Notes: generated from the sequence alone by a model not told the origin. A stretch of 64,000 nucleotides of DNA from Aquimarina sp. AU58 (GCF_900312745.1 NZ_OMPD01000003.1:1-64000); one strand, 5' to 3'; counted from the stretch's first letter, positions 37,712 to 47,397 are shown. Numbers and translations: made by a program.

Positions 37712-38563
37712 TTAGTACATGTACCTTAAAGCTATTCTATCATAATTACTAAATTCCCCATCTTCATTACCACTAAAACAAGCAATCATAACAGAATCGG
37801 TATCTAAACCTTGTTGACCTGTTTGATTAGCTGTTGGTGTACCAGGAACGTGAATAGCTCCAATGCTACCTTGCCCTTCGTTGTTAGAATCTCTACAATT
37901 TCTTCGAGCATAATTTGTATGTCTGAGACCAACCGCATGCCCCATTTCATGAGTCATTAAATGTTCTACTACATTAGCACTATAATTATCTATACCACCG
38001 TATATTTCGATGAATTTTCCTGGTCGACCTCCACTAGGGAATTCTGCCTGTCCTCCTGCACTTGATCCTCCAAAATTTTGAACTACAATATCACCATTTG
38101 TGCTAGCCGAAAAGGTTAGCCTAAAAGTTAACGAAGTACTAACTGCATTATAATTATTTACAGCCCACTGTAAACCAGTACGCATTTTACTCGTTAATGC
38201 ACGACCTCTTCCTGTATAACCGATAACATTAATTGTACGTCCTTGACTTACCAGGTTCCTAGTTCTATATTGCTTAGTACCATTATCCATTTTTTCTAAA
38301 GCCTGTTCTGCTAAATTATCAAGAGCTATAGCTATATCATGAGATTTGATTGCTTTTGCTGTTGATCCATCGGGACGTTTCAGAGTTATATATTCTGCCC
38401 CATTAGGGTTAACTCCTGCATCCAAAAGCCCTTGAATATGAGCTTTTGATAACGGTTCTTTAACAGCTTCTTCTTGTGTTTCGCTAGAAACCTCTTTTTT
38501 CTCGCAAGATGTTGTAAATCCTGCAACGATAGCGCAAAGCGCTAATAATTTGATTTTTTTCAT
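37712..38563 (-). CDS. M57-type HEIGH metalloprotease, lipoprotein
   Basis: 283 residues. SPII signal with lipobox FTTSC (Cys near 20). The zinc motif HEMGHAVGLRH at 205-215 is the HEIGH-like extended HExxHxxGxxH of metzincin-like M57 enzymes, preceded by a beta-rich catalytic half (NVIGYTGRGRALTSKM...) and followed by MIACFSGNEDGEFSNYDRIALRYMY. Exported enzyme that probably cleaves proteins outside the cell; substrate unknown. The gene with its upstream region sits inside a 19-bp inverted repeat. Confidence 0.85.
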   Translation of the reverse strand: MKKIKLLALCAIVAGFTTSCEKKEVSSETQEEAVKEPLSKAHIQGLLDAGVNPNGAEYITLKRPDGSTAKAIKSHDIAIALDNLAEQALEKMDNGTKQYRTRNLVSQGRTINVIGYTGRGRALTSKMRTGLQWAVNNYNAVSTSLTFRLTFSASTNGDIVVQNFGGSSAGGQAEFPSGGRPGKFIEIYGGIDNYSANVVEHLMTHEMGHAVGLRHTNYARRNCRDSNNEGQGSIGAIHVPGTPTANQTGQQGLDTDSVMIACFSGNEDGEFSNYDRIALRYMY

Positions 38564-39105
38564 TCTAATTAAATTGAGTTTGTGTAGTTATTAAAACTAA
38601 AAAACAGAGTTTTTAAACTCTATTTTCTAAATACAATTATGTAGAAAGCTTTGAACTTTTCTAAATTTTTGCGCTTTGAAGATATGCTATTTTCACAAAA
38701 GAATATGTCATTTTTTTAAACTATTTATTAAAAATATCCCAAAATCATGTGATTCTTCTAAAAAACTATCAAAAAAAACAACTTTTAAATAATAAGAAAA
38801 TCGATCAAATACACAGTTCATAAGCGAATAAAGTGTTAAGACAAAAGGCTAATAACGATACTATAGAAAATTGAATCAAAAAGAAGAAAAGAAACGAGAG
38901 TTTTTTCCTACGAATTGTAAAATTCAAGTTTTCAAAAATTATTAAACTTTATTTTTTTAAATATTTAACAAAAATTAGAAAACTGCGCTTTTATTAAACA
39001 AAAAGAAAAATTAAGGAAACTAAAAAAACCAATTACATACTTTTAAGATGACTCTTTTTATATAAAAAAATCAAAACAGTATCTTTAAAAAATAATACCA
39101 AAAAA
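38564..39105. other. Gene-free stretch between divergent genes
   Basis: About 540 very AT-rich bases between the divergent M57 and lipocalin-like genes. It holds the right arm of the inverted repeat (38642-38660), a hairpin-like AGAGTTTTTAAACTCT near 38605-38620, and presumably both promoters, though no convincing box was seen. Confidence 0.5.
38642..38660. repeat. Right arm of the inverted repeat around the M57 gene
   Basis: TAGAAAGCTTTGAACTTTT, exact reverse complement of 37682-37700, 78 bases before the M57 start codon. Confidence 0.85.
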
Positions 39106-39615
39106 ATGAAAACGCTAAATAGAGTTCTTTTTCTTCTTTTTATTGGATTTGGATGCTTCCAAACTATTGCTCAAGAATCAATAGATCATAAATACAAAGA
39201 ATTTAATTTTTGGATTGGTGAATGGAATGTATATAAACACAATACAGATTCTATTGTAGGAAAAAGTAAAATAGAGTCTATTATAGACAATAAGGTAATT
39301 AAAGAAACCTATCATTCTACAACATCAAAATATCATGGTACTAGTCTAAATAAGTATAACCCCAGAACAGATCAATGGGAGCAATTTTGGGTAGATAATA
39401 GTGGTCTTACTTTACACATTATCGGCAATCTTGAAAAAGGCAAAATGATATTACAAAATGAAGTAATTACAAAAAAGGGAGTCGTATTAAATAAAATTAA
39501 GTGGCAAAAAAATAGCGATACTACGGTACGACAAACCTGGTATCAAAGCACTGATAAAGGACAAAATTGGGTAACTGTATTTGATGGTGATTATAAACCT
39601 GTAAAAAAGAATTAA
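39106..39615 (+). CDS. Secreted lipocalin-like (DUF1579-type) protein
   Basis: 169 residues, signal peptide 1-22 (ending TIAQE). The mature start YKEFNFWIGEWNVYKHNTD and the pattern of beta strands fit the DUF1579/lipocalin-like family (FWxGxW motif). Ligand unknown. It ends by sharing the four bases TTAA with the convergent rimO stop codon. Confidence 0.65.
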   Translation: MKTLNRVLFLLFIGFGCFQTIAQESIDHKYKEFNFWIGEWNVYKHNTDSIVGKSKIESIIDNKVIKETYHSTTSKYHGTSLNKYNPRTDQWEQFWVDNSGLTLHIIGNLEKGKMILQNEVITKKGVVLNKIKWQKNSDTTVRQTWYQSTDKGQNWVTVFDGDYKPVKKN

Positions 39616-40913
39616 ATTACCTCACCATATAAATCAAAATCTTCAGCTTCATTTATTTTTACTGTTGTAAAATCACCTGTTTTTAGGTAATACTTAGAGG
39701 CATCTATTAGGACTTCATTATCTACATCTGGGGAGTCAAACTCGGTACGACCTACAAAATAATTTCCTTCTTTACGATCCACAATTATTTTAAATTCTTG
39801 TCCAATTTTTTGTTGGTTTAGCTCCCATGAGATTTGTGATTGGATCTCCATAATCTCGTTAGCTCTTTCTATTTTTATTTCTTCTGGCACATCATCTTCA
39901 AGATTAAAAGCATGAGTATTTTCTTCATGAGAATATGTAAAGCATCCCAAACGTTCAAAACGCATTTCTTTTACCCAAGCTCTTAAGGTTTCAAAATCTT
40001 CCTGCGTTTCTCCTGGATATCCAACAATAAGTGTGGTACGAATAGCCATTTCGGGAACAGCTTCTCTAAACTCTTCGAGAAGTTTTGTTGTTTTTGCTTT
40101 GGTAGTTCCTCGTCGCATCGATTTTAGTATCGGGTCAGAAATATGCTGTAACGGTATATCGATATAATTACACACTTTTGGTTCTTCTTTCATTACTTTA
40201 AGCACTTCCATAGGAAACCCAGTCGGAAACGCATAATGCAAACGTATCCATTCTATTCCGTCAACCTTTACTAATGCTCTTAGTAAATCTGCTAATTTTC
40301 TTTCTTTATAAAGGTCTAATCCATAATAGGTTAAATCCTGTGCAATCAGAACCAATTCTTTTACTCCATCTGCAGCTAACTTTTCTGCTTCTATCACTAA
40401 TTCTTCAATAGGTGTAGATTTATGAGTACCTCTCATCAAAGGTATTGCGCAAAAAGAGCAAGGGCGGTCACATCCTTCGGCAATTTTGAGATATGCATAA
40501 TTTTTTGGAGTTGTAGTTAATCGTTCTCCAATCAATTCATGTTTATAATCGGCTCCCAAAGCTTTTAATAATCCAGGAAGCTCTGTAGTACCAAAATATT
40601 GATCTACATCAGGAATTTCTTCCTCCAAATCCGGCTTATATCGTTCGGATAAACAACCTGTAACAAAAACCTTATCTACTACTCCTTCTTCTTTTTTCTG
40701 TACATACTCTAAAATAGTATTTACAGATTCTTCTTTGGCATTAGCAATAAAACCACACGTATTAATGACAACAATATTTCCTTCCTCTTCATGAACAACT
40801 TCTTTATTATTGGCTCGCAGTTGCCCCATTAACACCTCACTATCATATACATTTTTACTACATCCTAGTGTAACTACATTGATTTTGTTCTTCTTTAATG
40901 TCTTTGTTCTCAT
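39612..40913 (-). CDS. rimO: Ribosomal protein S12 methylthiotransferase
   Basis: 433 residues from the ATG at 40913 (MRTKTLKKNKINVV); an open frame extends upstream to 41009 but a -7 box at 40934-40941 lies inside it. Radical SAM enzyme that adds a methylthio group to an Asp of S12. Seen: N-terminal UPF0004 cysteines in TLGCSKN and NTCGF, the [4Fe-4S] motif CDRPCSFC (C-x3-C-x2-C), and a C-terminal TRAM domain (GKEFKIIVDRKEGNYFVGRTE-like). Full length. Confidence 0.96.
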   Translation of the reverse strand: MRTKTLKKNKINVVTLGCSKNVYDSEVLMGQLRANNKEVVHEEEGNIVVINTCGFIANAKEESVNTILEYVQKKEEGVVDKVFVTGCLSERYKPDLEEEIPDVDQYFGTTELPGLLKALGADYKHELIGERLTTTPKNYAYLKIAEGCDRPCSFCAIPLMRGTHKSTPIEELVIEAEKLAADGVKELVLIAQDLTYYGLDLYKERKLADLLRALVKVDGIEWIRLHYAFPTGFPMEVLKVMKEEPKVCNYIDIPLQHISDPILKSMRRGTTKAKTTKLLEEFREAVPEMAIRTTLIVGYPGETQEDFETLRAWVKEMRFERLGCFTYSHEENTHAFNLEDDVPEEIKIERANEIMEIQSQISWELNQQKIGQEFKIIVDRKEGNYFVGRTEFDSPDVDNEVLIDASKYYLKTGDFTTVKINEAEDFDLYGEVI

Positions 40914-40933
40914 ATCTTCCGGATAAAGGTGTG

Positions 40934-40941
40934 CAAAGATA
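40934..40941 (-). promoter_or_regulatory. Putative -7 box of rimO
   Basis: TATCTTTG on the minus strand matches TAnnTTTG; the expected leader is about 17 bases before the ATG at 40913. This supports the shorter rimO start. Confidence 0.45.
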
Positions 40942-41064
40942 CAAGGATTAACCAAAGTATACGGCATAAATTCAATAACTATATCAGTATAATCCAGATT
41001 ATACCACAAAACATCAATTAAACCTTTTGTATATTGTAGAGTCCAAGTCTACAAAACCCAACCT

Positions 41065-42168
41065 ATGAAAACGAAATCTATACCATTTCTGGTTTTGATA
41101 TTGTGCTTTACTCTATCTTGTTCTGATAATGAGTCTATAGAAACAATAGATAATGAAACGATTAATATCGATTCTAACACCTTATATTTTCCGCCTATTG
41201 ATTCAGATACCTGGGAAACTATATCTACTCAAGAATTAGGATGGAATATCAATAATGAGCAGCCACTATATGATTTCCTTGAAGCCAAAAACACTAAAGC
41301 GTTTATCATTCTTAAAAATGGAAAAATTGTTATTGAGAAATATTTTAATGGAGGAGCAGTTTCTGATCATAATCCCTGGTATTCGGTAGGAAAAACTTTA
41401 ACTGCATTTACAGTAGGAATTGCCCAACAAGAGAATTTACTAAATATCAATGACATTTCGGCAACATATTTGGGGACCGAATGGGCTAATATTACTACCG
41501 AACAAGAAAATGCAATAACGGTTAGAAATCATTTAACCATGACAACAGGTTTAGATTATAATGTTTTGAATCAGAACTGTACAGATTCTGCCTGCTTTAC
41601 CTACCTTAATGATCCTGGTAATTTTTGGTATTATCATAATGCTTCATATACGATACTAAAAGATATCATTTCGGGAGCTACTAATCAAGAGTATAGCTAT
41701 TATTTTGATTCAAAAATCAAAAATAAAATAGGAATGAACGGTACATGGATTACTCTTGGTTATGTAAACATTTACTATAGTACAGCTAGAAGTATGTCTC
41801 GTTTTGGTTTGCTAAACCTAAATAAAGGAACCTGGGATACTACAGAAATTCTTACTGATCAAAATTATTTTACACAAATGACCTCTACTTCTCAGACGTT
41901 AAATCAATCCTATGGTTATTTATGGTGGTTAAATGGGAAATCAAGTTATAGGATTCCTGGATTTGAAAACGAATTCATTGGGTCACTAATTCCCGATGCT
42001 CCAGAAGATCTTATAGCAGGTCTGGGTAAAAACGATCAAAAACTATATATCGTTCCTAGTCAAAATCTGGTTATCGTAAGAATGGGTGATGATACGGGCA
42101 GTTCATTATTAGGACCTTCTGGATTTGATAATGAATTATGGGAAAAAATTAATCTACTAATTAATTAA
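41065..42168 (+). CDS. Serine hydrolase of the beta-lactamase class C family, lipoprotein
   Basis: 367 residues. SPII lipobox FTLSC (Cys at about 19). Catalytic SxxK in WYSVGKTLTAF (about 110-113), a Tyr-x-Asn motif in FWYYHNASYT, and a class-C-type fold through GYLWWLNGKSSYR. These exported enzymes hydrolyse small esters or D-amino-acid peptides; a real beta-lactamase role is not implied. It ends 9 bases before the convergent TonB receptor stop, next to a strong hairpin. Confidence 0.82.
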   Translation: MKTKSIPFLVLILCFTLSCSDNESIETIDNETINIDSNTLYFPPIDSDTWETISTQELGWNINNEQPLYDFLEAKNTKAFIILKNGKIVIEKYFNGGAVSDHNPWYSVGKTLTAFTVGIAQQENLLNINDISATYLGTEWANITTEQENAITVRNHLTMTTGLDYNVLNQNCTDSACFTYLNDPGNFWYYHNASYTILKDIISGATNQEYSYYFDSKIKNKIGMNGTWITLGYVNIYYSTARSMSRFGLLNLNKGTWDTTEILTDQNYFTQMTSTSQTLNQSYGYLWWLNGKSSYRIPGFENEFIGSLIPDAPEDLIAGLGKNDQKLYIVPSQNLVIVRMGDDTGSSLLGPSGFDNELWEKINLLIN

Positions 42169-42176
42169 TTTGGTTT

Positions 42177-44732
42177 TTAAAAAGAAACTCGAAAAACTAC
42201 ATTAGGAGTAACTCCTAATGTAGTTTTTCGAGTTTCCTGAGGGATCTTTTCTTCATTTAATGAATAATAATTCGTAATAGTATTTTTATTATTAGTAACA
42301 TTCCAAACAGATACACCTGTATGCGCTTTGATTCTTTTAGTTAGGTTAAAATCATAAACTGCCGAAAAGTCTAATCTAAAATACTCCTGCAATCTATCAC
42401 TATTAGCTCTGTCATAATTAATTTCTTCTTCAACAACGGATTCTGACATTACTGGTCTAGTAGTTGGCAATCCTGAATTCCAATTAAGTCCTGCCGAAAT
42501 TTTAAACCCTCTAAATGAATAGGCTCCTCCCCAAGTAATAGAATGTTTAATATCTATATTGTTAGGAAATTCTCTTTCTTTAAAAGTTTCAAAAGCATAT
42601 TCATTATTGGCATATGAATAACTTAGCCACGTACTGATATTTACAAACCGTTTATTAACCAAGAACTCTAATCCACTAACCGTAAAATCACCAATAGATC
42701 TTACAAATTCATACTGATTTTGAAACCCCTGGCTTCTTGCCGTAATGCCATTTATCATTTTGTAATACCCTTCTACTGTTATCAACCAACCTTTCCGATT
42801 ATATTGTAATCCTGATGAAATCTGCTTACTTTTAATTACAGGTATATCAACATCATTGGCTAAAATCCATCTTCGTTTCTCAATACCCAAAAAATCATTC
42901 TGAAAGTTGATCACTTGAGAAGTGTTTTGATGTTTAAATTCGCCCTGTACCTCTAGATTAATATATTTACCTATACGTTGATTATATCTCACTCTGGGTT
43001 CAACAAAATGTGTGTTAAACTTTTCATTATAAGTATACCGAACACCTAGACTAAGAAATAACCTTTTATTTTTTGTTTTATAATTAGCTTGAGAAAATAT
43101 ACCATGTGTTCGGATTACTCTAACTTGCTCTTCAATAAAAATAGGAACATCAACATCATTTAGGTTCGTGATTCCGGTTTCGATAAATTGATATCCATTT
43201 TGAAGAACCACATTTCTATTTAACTTATAAGATGTATTAAGTTTAACTCCTGTTTCTGAAACTTTATTTTCTTGTAAAAATCTCTGTCCTTGTTGAAGGT
43301 TTGCATTCGTAGACTTTAATCTATAATCTGTTTCATATAGTTGTAAAGAAGAAATAAAGTTTTTATTCCAATTTCTTTCATACCAGATACCTCCGGCAAT
43401 ACTACTTTGTATAATATTGCTTTGGCGAGAAACTGGTTCTGAATTTATTGTTGTATTTTCGGTAAAGACTAAGTCATTATTAATCAATAAAAAATTAGCT
43501 CTAACTTTATCTCTGTCTGAAAATTTATAATTCCATCTTACATTAGTATCATAAAAGTCAAACTCAATATCAGAATTAGACACTTCTTCTTCATTATTAC
43601 TATCTAATTCACTATCCTGTGATATCCTATCAAAATAACTAGAATACGTAGGTGTTTTCAAAAATTCATTAATCGATTTTCTAGTAGAAAGTTGTAAAGA
43701 AGATTTTTTACCAATCGGAATATCAGCAAAAGCGTCTACATTAATCATATTTACACCTATACTAGCAGAGAAATCACTATTCACCTCTGCGTCAGAATTC
43801 ATTATAATTGTTCCTGAAACTCCATCTGTATGTTCTGAATGTGTTCCATTTTTTATTAGGGTAGCTTTTGATGTTATATTTGGATTAAAAACAGATATCA
43901 ATCCAAAAAAATGACCCGACTGATACATTTTTATACCATCCCACATAATCAGATTTTGATCGTGGGTTCCTCCTCTTATATTTATATTTGAAACAGTCTC
44001 ATCTGCACTTTGAACTCCTGGTAAAGCCTGTATTGTTTGTAATACATCAGTTTCAATAAGTCCTGGAAGAATTCCGAAGTTTGAATAATCTATCTTAAAA
44101 CCTCCTACATTAGTTTTACTTATTCCTTTTGTGATATAATTTTTAAGAATGATTTCTTGTAAATCAATAGTTTTAGGTTCTGGATAAATAGTTAAGCAAC
44201 TCTCGTTTTGAAAAGACGTTATAGAAAGAGTTAAGGTTTGATACCCCAAATGATCGATCGTAATATTTTTTTGATCTTCTTTAATCTCAAGTTCAAAATA
44301 TCCTTGTTCATTACTAATTGCCGATACATTTTCACTTTGAATTGTAGCACTTTGTATAGGGGTGCCTATGCTGGTTTTAATTTCTCCACAGATTACCAAT
44401 GATTTATTACGTTTATTAATTGAAACAAAATTATTCGCCAGAATGGTAAAAATAAGATGGGTTTCTTTTTCGAGGTAGCTAAGAGCTTCTTCAAACGTTA
44501 GATCACTATGCGGGGATATAACAACTATATTTTCAATAACATCGTTTGCATACGTAAACTGAAATGGATAGCGATATTCTAAATCATAGATAATGGCGGC
44601 AAGAGGTTGTTTCTTGATTTCGTTCTGACCATAAATGTTTACACAAAAGGCAAAAAACAATACCCCAATGTAACTGGTATTCTTTACATTACTCTTTACT
44701 TTTTTGGAATGTAATATGATTAGACGTATCAA
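42177..44732 (-). CDS. TonB-dependent receptor with STN signalling domain (FecA-like)
   Basis: Up to 851 residues. Export sequence about 16-36, STN domain (PLAAIIYDLEYRYPFQFTY..., about 40-105) that passes signals to an anti-sigma factor, carboxypeptidase-regulatory-like domain (about 115-200), plug (LPGLIETDVLQTIQALPGVQ, about 217) and beta-barrel ending in FRVSF with terminal Phe. It imports a ligand across the outer membrane, and with the next two genes forms a Fec-type cell-surface signalling set. The only in-frame starts are TTG (44732), overlapping fecR by 44 bases; start uncertain. Its last codons lie in a 53-nt hairpin (42184-42236). Confidence 0.9.
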   Translation of the reverse strand: MIRLIILHSKKVKSNVKNTSYIGVLFFAFCVNIYGQNEIKKQPLAAIIYDLEYRYPFQFTYANDVIENIVVISPHSDLTFEEALSYLEKETHLIFTILANNFVSINKRNKSLVICGEIKTSIGTPIQSATIQSENVSAISNEQGYFELEIKEDQKNITIDHLGYQTLTLSITSFQNESCLTIYPEPKTIDLQEIILKNYITKGISKTNVGGFKIDYSNFGILPGLIETDVLQTIQALPGVQSADETVSNINIRGGTHDQNLIMWDGIKMYQSGHFFGLISVFNPNITSKATLIKNGTHSEHTDGVSGTIIMNSDAEVNSDFSASIGVNMINVDAFADIPIGKKSSLQLSTRKSINEFLKTPTYSSYFDRISQDSELDSNNEEEVSNSDIEFDFYDTNVRWNYKFSDRDKVRANFLLINNDLVFTENTTINSEPVSRQSNIIQSSIAGGIWYERNWNKNFISSLQLYETDYRLKSTNANLQQGQRFLQENKVSETGVKLNTSYKLNRNVVLQNGYQFIETGITNLNDVDVPIFIEEQVRVIRTHGIFSQANYKTKNKRLFLSLGVRYTYNEKFNTHFVEPRVRYNQRIGKYINLEVQGEFKHQNTSQVINFQNDFLGIEKRRWILANDVDIPVIKSKQISSGLQYNRKGWLITVEGYYKMINGITARSQGFQNQYEFVRSIGDFTVSGLEFLVNKRFVNISTWLSYSYANNEYAFETFKEREFPNNIDIKHSITWGGAYSFRGFKISAGLNWNSGLPTTRPVMSESVVEEEINYDRANSDRLQEYFRLDFSAVYDFNLTKRIKAHTGVSVWNVTNNKNTITNYYSLNEEKIPQETRKTTLGVTPNVVFRVSF
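42184..42236. terminator. 53-nt perfect inverted repeat inside the receptor's 3' end
   Basis: 26-bp perfect arms around a single central base (42210). On the minus strand the hairpin is part of the reading frame and the T run TCTTTTTAA right after it includes the receptor stop codon. On the plus strand it follows the serine hydrolase stop by 15 bases. It can serve both convergent genes. Confidence 0.85.
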
Positions 44733-45606
44733 TTGAATAGTTTAAATCTAAAGGTAAAGTTATAGATTTTAAACCATCTTGTAAATTATTATGAACGAAA
44801 CCACCTGTAAAAATACGTTGAGTATCAATATTATCAATTGAAAAGGTCACATCATAATGCCTTTCAAACTCTTTAATTACTTCTACAAAAGGGACACTTT
44901 TAAAGCTACTTGTATTACTTACCCATGACGGAAAAGAGTTCGAATTCTTCTCAAAAGTGATATTATTTTTTACGATTCTAAAAGAACTTCCAGCAGGAAT
45001 ATTTCTGGTAAAATTCTCGTTACGTGTTAAACTTACCAAACCTTCAAGACAAGTTACTTCAAAATAACCATCTCGACTTTTTACATTAAATTGAGTTCCT
45101 AGCACAGTGACAACACCAAAAGATGTCACCACATCAAATCTACTACCTTTAGACACTTTAAAAAGAGCTTCTCCATCAAGGTTAACACTGCGTATTTTAT
45201 CCCACTTCTTCTCATTATAACGTATTGAAGACTTTGAATTAAGAGTTACTTCTGAAGCACCAGGAAGTTTAATAGTTATCTTTTCTCCTATTAAAGTATC
45301 TACATGTGTATCACCAAACAAAAAGAAAAGGGATGTAATTCCCAATACAATTACCACAGTCGCAGCAATTTTAAGCAGTGGTTTATACCAACCAATATTT
45401 TTAACTTTTGATTGGTTTTTATCATGGATTCTAGCGTAAAAAGTTTCTAAATCAGTAATTTCTACAACTTCAGAAGCTTTAAATTTTTTAGCACCTTCAA
45501 GAATTTTGATATGCGAATCATAATCCTTCAAATTCTCAAAAGCTCTTCTTTCTTCCTCCGACAATTCGTCTGATAACCACTTTTTTATTAGATATTCTTT
45601 ATCCAT
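44689..45606 (-). CDS. FecR-family anti-sigma factor
   Basis: 305 residues. Cytoplasmic N-terminus (LSDELSEEERRAFENL), one membrane helix at about 76-97 (LLKIAATVVIVLGITSLFFLF), then the periplasmic FecR domain (IKLPGASEVTLNSKSSIRY... VLGTQFNVKSRDGYFEVTCLEGLV) and a C-terminal DUF4974-like STN-contacting part (SFKSVPFVEVIKEFERHYDVTF). It relays the state of the TonB receptor to the sigma factor. Its stop lies 44 bases inside the receptor frame, so translation is probably coupled. Confidence 0.93.
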   Translation of the reverse strand: MDKEYLIKKWLSDELSEEERRAFENLKDYDSHIKILEGAKKFKASEVVEITDLETFYARIHDKNQSKVKNIGWYKPLLKIAATVVIVLGITSLFFLFGDTHVDTLIGEKITIKLPGASEVTLNSKSSIRYNEKKWDKIRSVNLDGEALFKVSKGSRFDVVTSFGVVTVLGTQFNVKSRDGYFEVTCLEGLVSLTRNENFTRNIPAGSSFRIVKNNITFEKNSNSFPSWVSNTSSFKSVPFVEVIKEFERHYDVTFSIDNIDTQRIFTGGFVHNNLQDGLKSITLPLDLNYSIDTSNHITFQKSKE

Positions 45607-45670
45607 TTTTAAGTACTCCTTTATATATATAACAACTCAATATCTATTTTCCCTCCGTTTTATTCCGAAA

Positions 45671-46189
45671 TTATTTAAATCCGTCTAATGTATTCTTCAA
45701 TTTATTGTACGCTACATGAATTCGATTTTCGATAGCTTTTCGTGTTGTACCAAGCATTTCGGCTATTTCTGCTTGTTTTTTACCTTCTACTTTATTCAAC
45801 AAAAATGCAACACGTTGATCTTCGGTCAAAAGACTTAATGCATTTTGATATCGTTTTAAGAATTGTTCTTGTTCGAGAATGAACTCAGGAGATTCGTTAG
45901 TATACTCTTTTGGTTTGATCTCTTTATATCGCAAAACCACTTTTTGGTGTTTGATTTCATTAAGCATCATATTATTGGCAACTGTAAACAGAAAGCCTTT
46001 TGCTTTATCTGGAGTAACTTCTTTGCATTTATCCAGAAGCTTCATAAAAGCATCCTGCATCTTGTCATTAGGATTTAAAGATTCTCCGAATTTATAATAG
46101 AGATATTTAAATAAATCTTTAGAATATTCTTTATAAATCACAGAAAACACAGTGTCATCGCAAACATTTTCACGTAGTTTTTCTGGCAT
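45671..46189 (-). CDS. ECF-type RNA polymerase sigma factor
   Basis: 172 residues. Region 2 (LFKYLYYKFGESLNPNDKMQDAFMKLL...ANNMMLNEIKHQ) and region 4 (LTEDQRVAFLLNKVEGKKQAEIAEMLGTTRKAIENRIHVAYNKL) define a short FecI-like sigma-70 factor. It should direct RNA polymerase to promoters including that of the receptor gene. Head of the sigma-fecR-receptor operon, divergent from the lipoprotein at 46292; the shared 100-base promoter region is repeated in degraded form 1.6 kb away. Confidence 0.93.
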   Translation of the reverse strand: MPEKLRENVCDDTVFSVIYKEYSKDLFKYLYYKFGESLNPNDKMQDAFMKLLDKCKEVTPDKAKGFLFTVANNMMLNEIKHQKVVLRYKEIKPKEYTNESPEFILEQEQFLKRYQNALSLLTEDQRVAFLLNKVEGKKQAEIAEMLGTTRKAIENRIHVAYNKLKNTLDGFK

Positions 46190-46291
46190 AAAACAATAAA
46201 TATTTTTAATAAATGTAAAAAATATAAAATAATTAAGGGATTTTTAAACGTTAGTTGTTTTTATAATAGAAGGCTTTTCTAAAATAAAAAC
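46190..46291. promoter_or_regulatory. Divergent promoter region of the sigma factor and lipoprotein genes
   Basis: 102 bases separating start codons on opposite strands. It contains an AATTAAGGGATTTTTAAAC block and TTAGTTGTTT that recur in the degenerate copy at 47830-47870, so these are the conserved part. A target of the neighbouring sigma factor is plausible (inference). Confidence 0.45.
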
Positions 46292-47344
46292 ATGAAAACA
46301 CAACAAAATTTCATTTTACTTTTTTTGCCCCTGATTATATTAATCATGTTCTCATCATGTAGAAGTGAGTCCGATATATTTATAGAAGATTTTGAAAATC
46401 AACCAATTAAACCTACTTCAAAAGCAGCAGATTTGATGCTAAAAGTTTCTATGAATGATGGATCTATTGATAATATAATTGATAATTCTACTTGTTTTAC
46501 AGTAAAATTGCCAGTTACTGTAATTGCTAATGGATCAGAAGAAATTATTAACTCCGTTGAAGATTTTCAAATCATTGAAGATATTTTTGCGGAGTTTAAT
46601 AATGACACAGATGAATTAGAAATTATTTTTCCCATTACAGTTATTTTTAATGATCATACCGAGGTTAGTGTAGAAAACCAAATTGAATTAGAAACCATAA
46701 ATAGTAATTGCACAACCAACAATGAAAATATAGAATGTGTAGATTTTAAATATCCTTTCTCTATTTCGGTTTTTGACTCTCAAAGTGAACTTCTGGAAAC
46801 TATCACTTTTAATAGTGATAAGGAATTATTTAAGTTTTTGAAAAAATTAAAAGAGGAAGACATTGCAACTATAAACTTCCCTATTACGCTCATTTTTTCT
46901 GACAATACAGAAACAACAATCACCAGCATAGAAAATCTGGAACAAACTATTGAAAACACCATAGATAGTTGTGATGATGATGATACCACTACTGATCTAT
47001 TTACCCAGACTATTACAAAAGGAAAATGGGAAGTTCAAAAATATAAGGATAATCAAAATAATGAAACTCAAAATTACAAAGATTTTGTCTTTACTTTTTC
47101 TGAAGACGGCTCTGTATCTATCGAAAACATAGTAACTAATGAGATCATTAATGGTAGTTGGTCTTTAATTACTAGAGCAGATGGAGGCCTTGATGCTAAT
47201 TTAGAATTTGGTTCACAACCTCCTCTGGATAAACTTAACAACAGTAATTGGAATGTGAAAAAAACACAAGAAAATAGAATAATGCTAGATGATAGAAAAG
47301 ATGATGGAATTAGCAAAGATGAGTTATTTTTTAAAAAAATATAA
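46292..47344 (+). CDS. Lipoprotein with repeated FPxT(V/L)IFxDxTE strands
   Basis: 350 residues. SPII lipobox IMFSSC (Cys near 24). The middle holds three related segments: LPVTVIANGSEE, FPITVIFNDHTE and FPITLIFSDNTET, each followed by a helix, pointing to three copies of a beta/alpha unit. From about 245 comes a lipocalin-like tail (ITKGKWEVQKYKD...DFVFTFSEDGSVSI...GSWSLI). Function unknown; common style of outer-membrane or surface lipoprotein in flavobacteria. It is divergent from the sigma factor and followed by a 33-residue membrane microprotein gene and a strong terminator. Confidence 0.7.
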   Translation: MKTQQNFILLFLPLIILIMFSSCRSESDIFIEDFENQPIKPTSKAADLMLKVSMNDGSIDNIIDNSTCFTVKLPVTVIANGSEEIINSVEDFQIIEDIFAEFNNDTDELEIIFPITVIFNDHTEVSVENQIELETINSNCTTNNENIECVDFKYPFSISVFDSQSELLETITFNSDKELFKFLKKLKEEDIATINFPITLIFSDNTETTITSIENLEQTIENTIDSCDDDDTTTDLFTQTITKGKWEVQKYKDNQNNETQNYKDFVFTFSEDGSVSIENIVTNEIINGSWSLITRADGGLDANLEFGSQPPLDKLNNSNWNVKKTQENRIMLDDRKDDGISKDELFFKKI

Positions 47345-47397
47345 TACTTAAAAGGGAAATATAGAAAAGTATTGAGTACGAATAAAATTATAAAGTT

